Below are positions 6,609-13,232 of a stretch of 14,979 bases of DNA, piece by piece. This DNA comes from Planctomycetaceae bacterium. GTDB taxonomy: Bacteria > Planctomycetota > Planctomycetia > Pirellulales > Thermoguttaceae. The DNA lies in assembly GCA_031278315.1 (NCBI GenBank), contig JAITKS010000394.1, positions 1-14,979 on the forward strand. Reading direction: 5' to 3'. The position numbers and the translations under genes were made by a program. The notes below the pieces were generated by a model. The model was not told where the DNA came from. It was given only the letters and a program-made list of their open reading frames with translations, and did no database searches. Positions within the stretch are counted from its first letter, which is position 1; every line of letters begins with the position of its first letter.

Positions 6609-8114
6609 TTATTCGATATAACGTTTAGCTTCTATAAAATCTTGGAATGCCGGTTTTAGAGTTCTGGTTGAATCGATCAAGCCGGCGTATGGAACTTCAT
6701 ACGGCTCGATTAATTTTGTGTCTTCACAATCATCATTTACGTCTTGTAAAATTCCCCAGAATACACCTTGTACAACTCGACGCCCTAATAACGTATTAAG
6801 TAATAAATTTGTCCAGTATTGTTGTATAGATTCTGACCACTGTCTTACAGAAGATTTGTCATTATCAAGCGGGTCGCCTGCATTGGCACTCGGTATCGTA
6901 ATCGAAACATAAACTTTTTTACCCAAAAAACCCCACTGATCAACCATGTTTCCAATCGTAACCGGATCACGCGGATACGTTGAACGATTGTCTATTCCAA
7001 AATTCATTTCCATCATTACCGAATCAATTTCTGTACAATTCACTAAAAGTTCCGCTAATTGAATCTGATCCAAACCCGTCATGTAATCCATTGAATATTC
7101 ACTCCAAGGACGATCAATACTAACAATTATATTTTTTTCTACTCCTATCATTCTCATTCTTTGCGCAAGATGCCGCACTAAATTTACAGCTCGTAACACA
7201 GGAATAGACGGAATATTACACGAATTAAATCTGCTTGCTAAAATCCACGAATGCGCTTGCGCTCCAAATCTTTCAACTATAGCATGAACAAATTTTATCG
7301 CACGCCGCTCCCAGAAATCTTCTTCACGTAAATGAGACATTAACCATACCGGAAGCGCATTAACATCGAAACAAAGAAGCGGTCCCATTACAATTTGAAA
7401 TCCATAACGTGCAGCAATTGCTATTTTTTGTTCTAATAATTCCCATTGTAAAATGTCTTGTTGCGGTTCGATTTCACGCCAAGTCGGCATCGGCAGAACC
7501 GCATGAAAAGCATCCCGTAAATAATCCGCATAAAGATCAAATTCATAAATCGAATTGATCGGATGCGAATGCAAACCAATTCCAAGAGTAATTGGTAACT
7601 TTTCCGTATTACGCAACCGCCATGCAAGAGATTGCTCCGTGTATGATCTAACAACATCAATTGTGAGATTACTCAATTCTGCTAAAACTTGCATTAGCTC
7701 TTGATCAATATATGCGAGTTCATAATTTCCGACTGCAAGTTTAGAAAATTTTCGTGATGCAGATGTAGTTCGAGCAGCGAAATCAGCGGACGGTCTGAAT
7801 CCGGTCATTTGCCATTCGAATACACGGCGCAGCAAACGCCCCAAAGAACCGCGTACTAATTCTTTGGTAAGAATATAAGTTCGCGATTGTGAAGGAAGTG
7901 ATTCCGTAGATTCCATTACCATGCCAAGATTTGCATTTGTCCAGAGTACATGTACCGTGCCGCTGCCATTCGTTTCAGAAAGAACGACAAGTTCATTATT
8001 ATCGAGAGTCATTTCTGTAGGACGAGGTTGTCTTCCCCAACCTGCGAAATAACCAGTCTTCAAAAATGATTCCGGTACGATGCCCGGTGTAAAGCGAAAT
8101 CGTAATTCAGCCAT
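6609..8114 (-). CDS. GH10-like (endo-xylanase-like) TIM-barrel protein with N-terminal extension (501 aa)
   Basis: Residues 1-165 form a beta-rich then helical N-terminal region (opens MAELRFRFTPG; helix with SYTEQSLAWRLRN near 157) that I associate with a planctomycete protein family. Residues about 175-500 resemble a GH10 endo-1,4-beta-xylanase barrel: TWREIEPQQDILQWELLEQ (211-229) matches the conserved W..IEP segment, then YGFQIVMGPLL and DVNALPVWL. The catalytic pair is doubtful: the stretch expected to hold the acid/base Glu reads HSWILASRFNS (288-298) without Glu, while MMEMNF (Glu369) could be at the nucleophile strand. No signal peptide is visible, so it may be cytoplasmic. Either a diverged glycosidase or a non-catalytic barrel. 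No carbohydrate genes flank it. Confidence 0.6.
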   Translation of the reverse strand: MAELRFRFTPGIVPESFLKTGYFAGWGRQPRPTEMTLDNNELVVLSETNGSGTVHVLWTNANLGMVMESTESLPSQSRTYILTKELVRGSLGRLLRRVFEWQMTGFRPSADFAARTTSASRKFSKLAVGNYELAYIDQELMQVLAELSNLTIDVVRSYTEQSLAWRLRNTEKLPITLGIGLHSHPINSIYEFDLYADYLRDAFHAVLPMPTWREIEPQQDILQWELLEQKIAIAARYGFQIVMGPLLCFDVNALPVWLMSHLREEDFWERRAIKFVHAIVERFGAQAHSWILASRFNSCNIPSIPVLRAVNLVRHLAQRMRMIGVEKNIIVSIDRPWSEYSMDYMTGLDQIQLAELLVNCTEIDSVMMEMNFGIDNRSTYPRDPVTIGNMVDQWGFLGKKVYVSITIPSANAGDPLDNDKSSVRQWSESIQQYWTNLLLNTLLGRRVVQGVFWGILQDVNDDCEDTKLIEPYEVPYAGLIDSTRTLKPAFQDFIEAKRYIE

Positions 8115-8470
8115 TGATAAAATCGTTCATCTGAAATTGACTATCATTCAGTGAAAAAAATTTTCCAACTGATTGATTTTTAAAAAACAAAATAACGTGA
8201 TTATTGTGATAATATTATTTCGTGATTTTATTATGCGGATTCGAATAATTATTTGTTAGTGTTTTCGTGTTGAATAAAAAAGTTATACCTGATTTTTAAA
8301 TAAGGTCGAGTATTGTATCAGACTTTATGAACATAGGCTAGTATCCTTTATCTAAAATTTGAGAAACAAATTCTATGTGCGGTATTGTATTTAATAAACT
8401 TTGCCCATTTTAAACTTTTTGTAATATATCAGTATCAGTAGAATTTTTGCAGTCATCATTATATATAGTG

Positions 8471-8606
8471 AATTTCTAAAAATCTAATGTAAAAATTTAT
8501 TGTTAGAAAGAACGCGGTCGTCTCGACCGCATCTTTAGGCATTTTTTGTACAAAAACCATGCAGGCGAGACGCCTGCGTTCCTCCTAATATTAGTTTTTA
8601 GAAATT
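8471..8606. repeat. MITE-like element with nested REP hairpins (copy 1)
   Basis: Outer inverted repeats AATTTCTAAAAATCTAAT (8471-8488) and ATTAGTTTTTAGAAATT (8590-8606) match with one extra base. Inside are two GC-rich hairpins: GCGGTCG-tct-CGACCGC (8514-8530) and GCAGGCG-aga-CGCCTGC (8561-8577), separated by a spacer with TTTTTTGTACAAAAA. The element is inverted relative to the copy at 12920-13066 and shares one hairpin with 14731-14757. No transposase is encoded. It is either a non-autonomous mobile element or a composite REP/BIME. Confidence 0.75.
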
Positions 8607-8623
8607 ACCTTTCGTTTGTTATA

Positions 8624-8648
8624 TTTTTTTCGTTACAAAAAATAAAAA
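8624..8648 (-). repeat. GTAACGAAAAA-type motif copy
   Basis: The core TTTTTTCGTTACAAAAAATA is preceded by CGTTTGTTAT. The combined context reappears in reverse complement at about 10046-10082 (TTGTAACGAAAAAGATAACAAACG read on the other strand), showing the repeat unit is about 35-40 bp there. Confidence 0.55.
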
Positions 8649-8749
8649 TTTACGTGAACGGTTACAATTTTTTGGTTCGAGTTATTTTCTTATTTTATAT
8701 CTAAAAAAAGTTGATTGCGGTTTTCCGTTATATTTCACCGTTATATTTA

Positions 8750-8791
8750 ACAGTATGTGATATTTTCTGTTTTAAATTGGTGTGATACTGT
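8750..8791. promoter_or_regulatory. Candidate activator site pair upstream of the -24/-12 promoter
   Basis: ACAGTAT (8750-8756) and ATACTGT (8785-8791) are exact reverse complements with centres 35 bp apart. A GTGA...TCAC pair overlaps the second site (8782-8800). They lie about 70-110 bp before the expected transcription start, the usual distance for a sigma-54 enhancer-binding protein. No canonical NifA site (TGT-N10-ACA) was found. Inference only. Confidence 0.3.
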
Positions 8792-8832
8792 GTTATTTCA
8801 CGGATAAATTTACTTTTTTATGCTTTTTGTAT

Positions 8833-8850
8833 TTGGCATAAGTATTGCAT
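8833..8850 (+). promoter_or_regulatory. Sigma-54 (-24/-12) promoter match
   Basis: TTGGCATAAGTATTGCAT matches the sigma-54 consensus TTGGCAC-N5-TTGCAW, with the invariant GG (8835-8836) and GC (8847-8848) separated by exactly 10 bp; only the C after GGCA is replaced by T. Transcription would start near 8860, giving a leader of about 250 nt before the nifB-like gene. Sigma-54 control is typical of nif regulons and demands an AAA+ activator, which is not in the window. Confidence 0.6.
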
Positions 8851-9115
8851 AATCTTGTTTCACATCAGATGAAAAAACAAACGCATAAGACTGTATAAAT
8901 TATAAACTGTAATTCCGAATACTAAATTTAATTTAGAACTATTACAAAATTTTTAACTAGTCATTTTTTTGCAATACTAGAGTTTGTACTTGTCCGCTTT
9001 AAGATTGTGTTTGGTTTGAGTCTTCAACTGGAGTATTCTTTTCAATTTATGTTTGTTATTAATCGGTGTAGATTTTTTTTCGTTATGCCTAAACCCTAAT
9101 CCTAAAAATTTTTTC

Positions 9116-10033
9116 ATGTCTTACATTCAAGCGGACAAGCAGCAGCCTGTTTCAAAATATCATTGTGTTAAAGATCGAAATTCAAAACCGAGTCTGAATC
9201 ATCCTTGTTTTAATAACAAATCTCATAATAAATTCGGCCGAATACATTTGCCGGTTAGTTATGATTGTAATATTCAATGCCGTTTTTGTGTTCGTTCCCG
9301 TAATGATTATGAAACTCGACCCGGAGTAACTCGAAAAATTCTTTCGCCGATTCAATCGCTTGGTATTATTGATCGGGCGTTGCGTTTGTGTCCTGAAATT
9401 ACTGTTGTCGGAATTGCCGGTCCGGGCGATACTTTGGCAAACGACGCCGCTTTGGATACATTTTTTTTAATTCATCAGAAGTATCCGCAGTTGATAAAAT
9501 GTCTTAGTACAAATGGTTTGAACTTGCCCGATTATATCGACCGATTGCATAATGCCGGAGTTCAAACAATTACCGTTACAATAAATGCTGTCGATCCCGA
9601 AATTATTTCAAAAATCGTCAGACATATTTTGTGGGACAAGAAAAAAATTTCAGGTGTCGCAATGGGTAAAATTTTGATCGGCCGACAGTTGACCGGAGTC
9701 AAACTCGCTGCACAGCTTGGTATGACCATTAAAGTAAATACTGTCTTGATACCGGGAATAAATGATTCGCATATTGAAGAAATTGCATTCACTGCTAAAG
9801 AATTAGGTGTATCAATTTACAATATTATTCCGCTCATTCCGCAAGGTGAATTTAAAAATACAAATCCGCCGGATTGTAACGACCTAAAAAAAGCTAAAGC
9901 CCTCGCAACACAATACATCGATGTCTTTGAACATTGTAAACATTGCCGAGCAGACGCATGCGGAATACCGGGAGTTAACGATTTTTCATCTCAACTCTAC
10001 CAAGAAAAAATGGAAACTTTTTCACACGGATAA
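9116..10033 (+). CDS. nifB-like: NifB-like radical SAM protein (305 aa), nitrogenase-type cofactor maturase
   Basis: NifB fuses two [4Fe-4S] clusters with a SAM-derived carbide to give the 8Fe core (NifB-co). The radical-SAM motif CNIQCRFC holds Cys51, Cys55 and Cys58. Other NifB signatures are HPCF (29-32) and His37 before the motif, ETRPGV (66-71), VVGIAGPGD (97-105), CLSTNGL with Cys129, TITINAVDPE-like 151-161, VNTVLIPGIND (207-217), IIPLIPQGEF (237-246), and C-terminal CKHCRAD (Cys274, Cys277), which carries cluster ligands in NifB. One ligand is missing: NifB normally reads CNRKxDC.NESRPGV, but here the second Cys is absent (CVRSRNDYETRPGV). There is no NifX domain. I chose the ATG at 9116; the earlier TTG at 9053 adds unrelated hydrophobic residues. 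First gene of a B-H-D-K cluster; no Shine-Dalgarno is seen. Confidence 0.88.
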   Translation: MSYIQADKQQPVSKYHCVKDRNSKPSLNHPCFNNKSHNKFGRIHLPVSYDCNIQCRFCVRSRNDYETRPGVTRKILSPIQSLGIIDRALRLCPEITVVGIAGPGDTLANDAALDTFFLIHQKYPQLIKCLSTNGLNLPDYIDRLHNAGVQTITVTINAVDPEIISKIVRHILWDKKKISGVAMGKILIGRQLTGVKLAAQLGMTIKVNTVLIPGINDSHIEEIAFTAKELGVSIYNIIPLIPQGEFKNTNPPDCNDLKKAKALATQYIDVFEHCKHCRADACGIPGVNDFSSQLYQEKMETFSHG

Positions 10034-10050
10034 ATCACATTAAACTCAAT

Positions 10051-10071
10051 TTTATTTATTGTAACGAAAAA
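10051..10071 (+). repeat. GTAACGAAAAA-type motif copy
   Basis: TTTATTTATTGTAACGAAAAA, 18 bp after the nifB-like stop codon. A second, diverged copy, TTTATTTATTGTAACAAAAA, lies at 10136-10155 in the same gap. Confidence 0.55.
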
Positions 10072-10096
10072 GATAACAAACGGAAAATTTTTGTAG

Positions 10097-10116
10097 AGAC
10101 ACAATGTCTTGTGTCT
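10097..10116. repeat. 20-bp hairpin in the B-H gap
   Basis: AGACACAA (10097-10104) and TTGTGTCT (10109-10116) pair exactly around a TGTC loop; the flanking text GTAGAGACACAATGTCTTG resembles dispersed palindromic repeats of other genomes. It has no T-run, so it is not a typical terminator. It could partly uncouple expression of the B- and H-like genes or stabilise mRNA ends. Confidence 0.55.
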
Positions 10117-10251
10117 TCCGGTTGAGACAAATCGATTTATTTATTGTAACAAAAATCGAATTTTCAAATGTGAGGAGATTTTTCACTTGAATATTTCACT
10201 TGAATATTTCATTTGAATATTTTCAGTGCAAAATATACCAATAGGAAAAAG

Positions 10252-10257
10252 AAAGGA
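10252..10257 (+). promoter_or_regulatory. Shine-Dalgarno deciding the nifH-like start
   Basis: AAAGGA ends seven bases before the ATG at 10265. It is one of only two clear ribosome-binding sites in the window and supports this start over an in-frame GTG at 10226. It may give the Fe protein higher translation than its partners. Confidence 0.65.
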
Positions 10258-10264
10258 AAATTTA

Positions 10265-11140
10265 ATGTCAAAAAAAATTAAACAGATTGCGATTTACGGT
10301 AAAGGCGGAATCGGCAAATCAACAACAACGTCAAATATAAGTGCTGCGCTTTCGACGCTTGGTTATAAGGTCATGCAGTTTGGTTGTGATCCTAAGAGCG
10401 ATTCGACCAATACGTTGCGTAATGGTCAATACATTCCGACGGTGCTTGATACTATTCGTACTAAATCGAATGTCAATGCGCATGACGTAGTTTTTAAGGG
10501 CTTTAATGGAATTTATTGTGTCGAGGCCGGCGGACCTGCACCGGGTGTCGGTTGTGCAGGACGAGGAATAACAACGGCAGTGCAATTGTTCAAGCAGCAA
10601 CACGTGTTTGAAGAGCTTGATATCGATTTCGTAATTTTCGATGTTCTCGGCGATGTAGTTTGCGGAGGTTTTGCGGTACCTATTCGCGAAGGAATCGCCG
10701 AACATGTTTTTACGGTTTCTTCGTCTGATTTTATGGCGATTTATGCAGCTAACAATTTATTTGCCGGAATAAAAAAATATTCCAACAATGGCGGCGCTTT
10801 ACTCGGCGGAGTAATTGCAAACTCAATCAACAAACCATACGCAAAAGATATTGTCGATGATTTTGTTAAACAAACCAAGACTCAAATTGTAGAATATGTC
10901 CCCCGCTCGGTTACTGTAACTCAAAGCGAATTGCAGGGTAAAACTACGATTGAAGCGGCACCGGATTCGGCACAAGCTGCTGTATATCTTAATCTAGCTA
11001 AAAGAATTGCGTCGCATGAAGTGTCAAAATCTCCAGAGCCGTTGACTGTCGAGCAACTTCGGAATTGGGCAGCACAATGGGCTGACCATTTGTTAGCTTT
11101 AGAAACAGGTTCGATTGAAGGAACACATTCGAATATTTAG
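10265..11140 (+). CDS. nifH-like: NifH-like Fe protein, ATP-dependent reductase (291 aa)
   Basis: NifH-type homodimers hydrolyse ATP and donate single electrons from a [4Fe-4S] cluster held between subunits. All hallmarks are present: P-loop YGKGGIGKSTT (11-21), CDPKSDST (41-48), VEAGGPAPGVGCAGRG with Cys97 and Arg100, switch II DVLGDVVCGGFA with Cys133, then YAANNL. Cys97 and Cys133 are the cluster ligands. The length fits NifH (about 290 aa) with a divergent C-terminus rich in Trp/Ala (264-280). Identity to nitrogenase NifH looks moderate, as for nitrogenase-like reductases. DPOR BchL and CfbC are alternatives by fold, but the adjacent NifB-like gene argues against them. It sits 231 bp after the B-like and 198 bp before the D-like gene. 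Confidence 0.9.
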   Translation: MSKKIKQIAIYGKGGIGKSTTTSNISAALSTLGYKVMQFGCDPKSDSTNTLRNGQYIPTVLDTIRTKSNVNAHDVVFKGFNGIYCVEAGGPAPGVGCAGRGITTAVQLFKQQHVFEELDIDFVIFDVLGDVVCGGFAVPIREGIAEHVFTVSSSDFMAIYAANNLFAGIKKYSNNGGALLGGVIANSINKPYAKDIVDDFVKQTKTQIVEYVPRSVTVTQSELQGKTTIEAAPDSAQAAVYLNLAKRIASHEVSKSPEPLTVEQLRNWAAQWADHLLALETGSIEGTHSNI

Positions 11141-11299
11141 TTGAAATGAATAGTTGGAATGAATAGTTGTAATGGAATCTAATCTTGTTATGAATCGTAC
11201 TATCAAGTTAAGAAATATTAGTGCGTATTCAGTGAAACATATTTTACGTAGATACAGTTTACTCGAATAGAAAATTCAAGTGAGTGTTGTCTAAAACAA

Positions 11300-11325
11300 T
11301 TTATATTTTTTGTAACGAAAAATCA
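11300..11325 (+). repeat. GTAACGAAAAA-type motif copy just before the nifD-like gene
   Basis: TTTATATTTTTTGTAACGAAAAA-like sequence ending 13 bp before the ATG at 11339. Here the motif occupies the ribosome-binding region, so it could influence translation or carry a regulatory site; no Shine-Dalgarno is present. Confidence 0.5.
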
Positions 11326-11338
11326 AATTACAGATAAA

Positions 11339-12874
11339 ATGGTAACAGAAACAATAAAACAAAAAATCAATCTCAATGTTGCAGATTGTGAAACTCGTGA
11401 GCAGCGTCTTGGGACGATTATTAGTTGGACAGGCAAAGCGTCAGAGCTTTCAACATTATCGAATAAAGCGCGTTGCGGTGCCGGCGGACGGCGCGATTGC
11501 GCTTTGTGTGAGGTTAAAGTACCGTTCACGCAAGGCTCTGTTTGTAGTGAGCAGATGGTAGAATGTCAGGCGGGTAATGTGCGAAATGCGGTTTTAGTGC
11601 AGCATTCACCGATAGGGTGTGCTGCTGGTCAATCGATGTATAACTCAATTTATCGCAATGGATTAGCGATACGCGGACTGCCCGTTGAGAATCTACTGAT
11701 AACTTGTACGAATCTTAATGAATCAGATATGATATTCGGCGCAATTTATAAATTGCATCAAACGATTCAAGATGTATATGACCGTCATAAACCTGAAGCG
11801 ATATTTGTTGCTACTTCGTGTGCAACTGCGATAATCGCTGATGATATTGAAAGTGCGGCTTCGGAGTATCAGGAAAAACTTGGCATTCCGGTTATTCCGC
11901 TTTATTGTGAAGGGTTCAGGTCGAAACATTGGAGTACAGGATTTGACGCAACTCAACATGGAATTTTACGTCAAATTGTGCGAAAGAATCCGGCGAAAAA
12001 ACAGGACGATTTAATCAATGTAATAAATTTGTGGGGATCAGATGTTTTTACGCCGATGTTTGCTGAACTTGGACTACGTGTAAATTACGTCGTTGACTTG
12101 GCGACCGTTGAACAACTTGCACAACTGTCGGAAGCTGCGGCAACCGTTGGATTCTGTTACACGTTATCGACTTACATGGCTGCTGCTTTAGAACAAGAAT
12201 TCGGAATACCTGAAATTAAAGCTCCGCAACCATACGGGTTTGCAGGAACAGACGCATGGCTCAGAGAAATTGGACGTGTTACGAATCGGGAAGAAAAAGT
12301 TGAAGCATATATCAAAAAAGAGTATGAAGCTATTGCGCCGCGGCTAAAAGAACTTCGTGAGAAATTGAAAGGTGTCAAGGGGTATGTTGCAACTGGTTCG
12401 GCGTATTCGCATGGTTTAATTTCTGTATTGCGGGAACTTGGTATTGCTGTAAACGGCTCGTTAGTTTTTCACCACGACCCAGTTTACGACAGCGGCGATC
12501 CGCGTGAAGATTCGCTTAAACATTTAATTGAAAATTACGGCGATGTACCTTCGTTTCATGTTAGTAATCGGCAGCAGTATCAATTTTACGGATTGTTGAA
12601 AAAGGTAAAACCGGATTTCATTTTGATTCGGCACAACGGACTTGCCCCTTTAGCTTCAAGATTAGGAATACCTGCTGCTCCGCTCGGTGATGAACATATT
12701 GCTATCGGATATAAAGGAATAATAAATCTAGGTGAAGCAATTCTTGATGTACTTGCTCATAAAAAATTTCACGAAGATTTATCTCAACATGTTACGTTAC
12801 CTTATACCGCATGGTGGCTCGAACAAGATGATCCGTACGTGTTGGCAAAGCATCCCGAATTGATTGATGATTAA
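11339..12874 (+). CDS. nifD-like: NifD-like component-1 alpha subunit of a nitrogenase-like reductase (511 aa)
   Basis: The family binds the catalytic Fe-S cofactor and shares the P-cluster with the K subunit. P-cluster-type cysteines: Cys69 (or Cys76), Cys94 in HSPIGC, and Cys161 in ATSCATAIIADDIES. The cofactor-binding cysteine (Cys275 of Azotobacter NifD) corresponds to Cys273 in VGFCYTLSTYM. In the segment CEGFRSKHWSTGFD (190-203), aligned without gaps to NifD CEGFRGVSQSLGHH, Gln191 becomes Trp198 and His195 becomes Phe202. Near the His442 site, an ungapped alignment puts Gly450 opposite it, with His453 three residues on. N-terminal cysteines 46, 54 and 57 are extra. These changes argue against N2 reduction. 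Best precedent by context: MarD of methylthio-alkane reductase; otherwise a new reductase. Confidence 0.85.
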   Translation: MVTETIKQKINLNVADCETREQRLGTIISWTGKASELSTLSNKARCGAGGRRDCALCEVKVPFTQGSVCSEQMVECQAGNVRNAVLVQHSPIGCAAGQSMYNSIYRNGLAIRGLPVENLLITCTNLNESDMIFGAIYKLHQTIQDVYDRHKPEAIFVATSCATAIIADDIESAASEYQEKLGIPVIPLYCEGFRSKHWSTGFDATQHGILRQIVRKNPAKKQDDLINVINLWGSDVFTPMFAELGLRVNYVVDLATVEQLAQLSEAAATVGFCYTLSTYMAAALEQEFGIPEIKAPQPYGFAGTDAWLREIGRVTNREEKVEAYIKKEYEAIAPRLKELREKLKGVKGYVATGSAYSHGLISVLRELGIAVNGSLVFHHDPVYDSGDPREDSLKHLIENYGDVPSFHVSNRQQYQFYGLLKKVKPDFILIRHNGLAPLASRLGIPAAPLGDEHIAIGYKGIINLGEAILDVLAHKKFHEDLSQHVTLPYTAWWLEQDDPYVLAKHPELIDD

Positions 12875-12919
12875 TTTTTGTGTGCAACTATTTGTAACTA
12901 ATTGCAACTAATTGTAAGG

Positions 12920-13066
12920 AATTTCTAAAGACAACTTCTAAAAACAAATTTTAGGAGAAACGCAGGTATCCTGCCTGCAATGTTTTTGTAAAACAAACGC
13001 CTAAAAATGCGGTCGAAACAAATGAAATTTTTTTAAGAATAAATTTTATGAAGTTTTTAGAAATTT
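12920..13066. repeat. MITE-like element with REP hairpin (copy 2, inverted)
   Basis: It aligns to the reverse complement of the element at 8471-8606: AATTTCTAAAG at the left end (12920-12930), hairpin GCAGG-tat-CCTGC (12962-12974), TTTTTGTAAAACAAA spacer, CCTAAAAATGCGGTCG (12999-13015 region), and GTTTTTAGAAATT at the right end (13053-13065). The second hairpin is decayed, with only GCGGTCG left. This suggests an older insertion than copy 1. Confidence 0.65.
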
Positions 13067-13080
13067 CACTTAATGTAATT

Positions 13081-13177
13081 TGTAATATATCAGCGGAATT
13101 TTCGTTTTTCAACTTTTTTTATGTTATGAATTTTAAAACGAACTTAAAACTTTTGAAAAATTTCACTGATATGTTAA
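13081..13177. repeat. Inverted pair of the GTAATATATCAGTG-family motif
   Basis: TGTAATATATCAGCGGAATTTTC (13081-13103 region) faces GAAAAATTTCACTGATATGTTAA (13155-13177), an imperfect inverted repeat with a spacer of about 50 bp. The arms are the same motif as the 645-686 palindrome, here spread apart. Confidence 0.5.
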
Positions 13178-13186
13178 TGTAATTTT

Positions 13187-13226
13187 CATTTTAATTTTAA
13201 CTTTAACTTTAACTTTAATTTTAATA
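13187..13226 (+). repeat. TTTAAC/TTTAAT hexamer tract before the nifK-like start
   Basis: About six tandem TTTAAY units (TTTAACTTTAACTTTAAC core) end 7-10 bp before ATG at 13233, occupying the ribosome-binding region. There is no Shine-Dalgarno. Slippage here would alter the leader length. Confidence 0.7.
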
Positions 13227-13232
13227 AAAATA

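Larger units (their letters stand above)
8115..9115. other. 1-kb regulatory and repeat-rich spacer before the nif-like genes
   Basis: No convincing gene on either strand. It separates divergent genes and contains, in order: a GTAATATATCAGTA copy (8421-8434), a MITE-like element (8471-8606), a GTAACG motif copy (8624-8648), paired ACAGTAT/ATACTGT sites (8750-8791), and a sigma-54-type promoter match (8833-8850). The implied leader before the nifB-like gene is about 250 nt. It contains two tiny frames (9 codons from 8869, 16 codons from 9049) with no clear RBS; I do not call them genes. Confidence 0.6.
12875..13232. other. 358-bp spacer between nifD-like and nifK-like genes
   Basis: No gene on either strand. 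It contains a MITE-like element (12920-13066), an inverted pair of the ATATATCAG motif (13081-13177) and a TTTAAY microsatellite (13187-13226). D and K genes normally abut, so this gap is unusual and looks like repeat accumulation inside the cluster. Confidence 0.7.

Noticed and set aside
8869..9099. Two tiny frames in the leader before the nifB-like gene (9 codons from 8869, 16 codons from 9049) as possible leader peptides
   Set aside because: No clear ribosome-binding site, no codon runs suggesting attenuation, and no terminator/antiterminator hairpins were seen; short ATG frames are frequent by chance.
9053..9115. TTG-initiated extension of the nifB-like protein
   Set aside because: The added residues are hydrophobic and unlike NifB N-termini; ATG at 9116 gives a normal NifB-like start.
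10226..10264. GTG-initiated extension of the nifH-like protein
   Set aside because: The AAAGGA site is correctly placed for ATG at 10265, and NifH proteins begin just before the P-loop.
12172..12378. Minus-strand open frames inside the nif-like genes (for example 11723-11959, 12172-12378, 14249-14470)
   Set aside because: They overlap strongly supported conserved genes and their translations show no family features.
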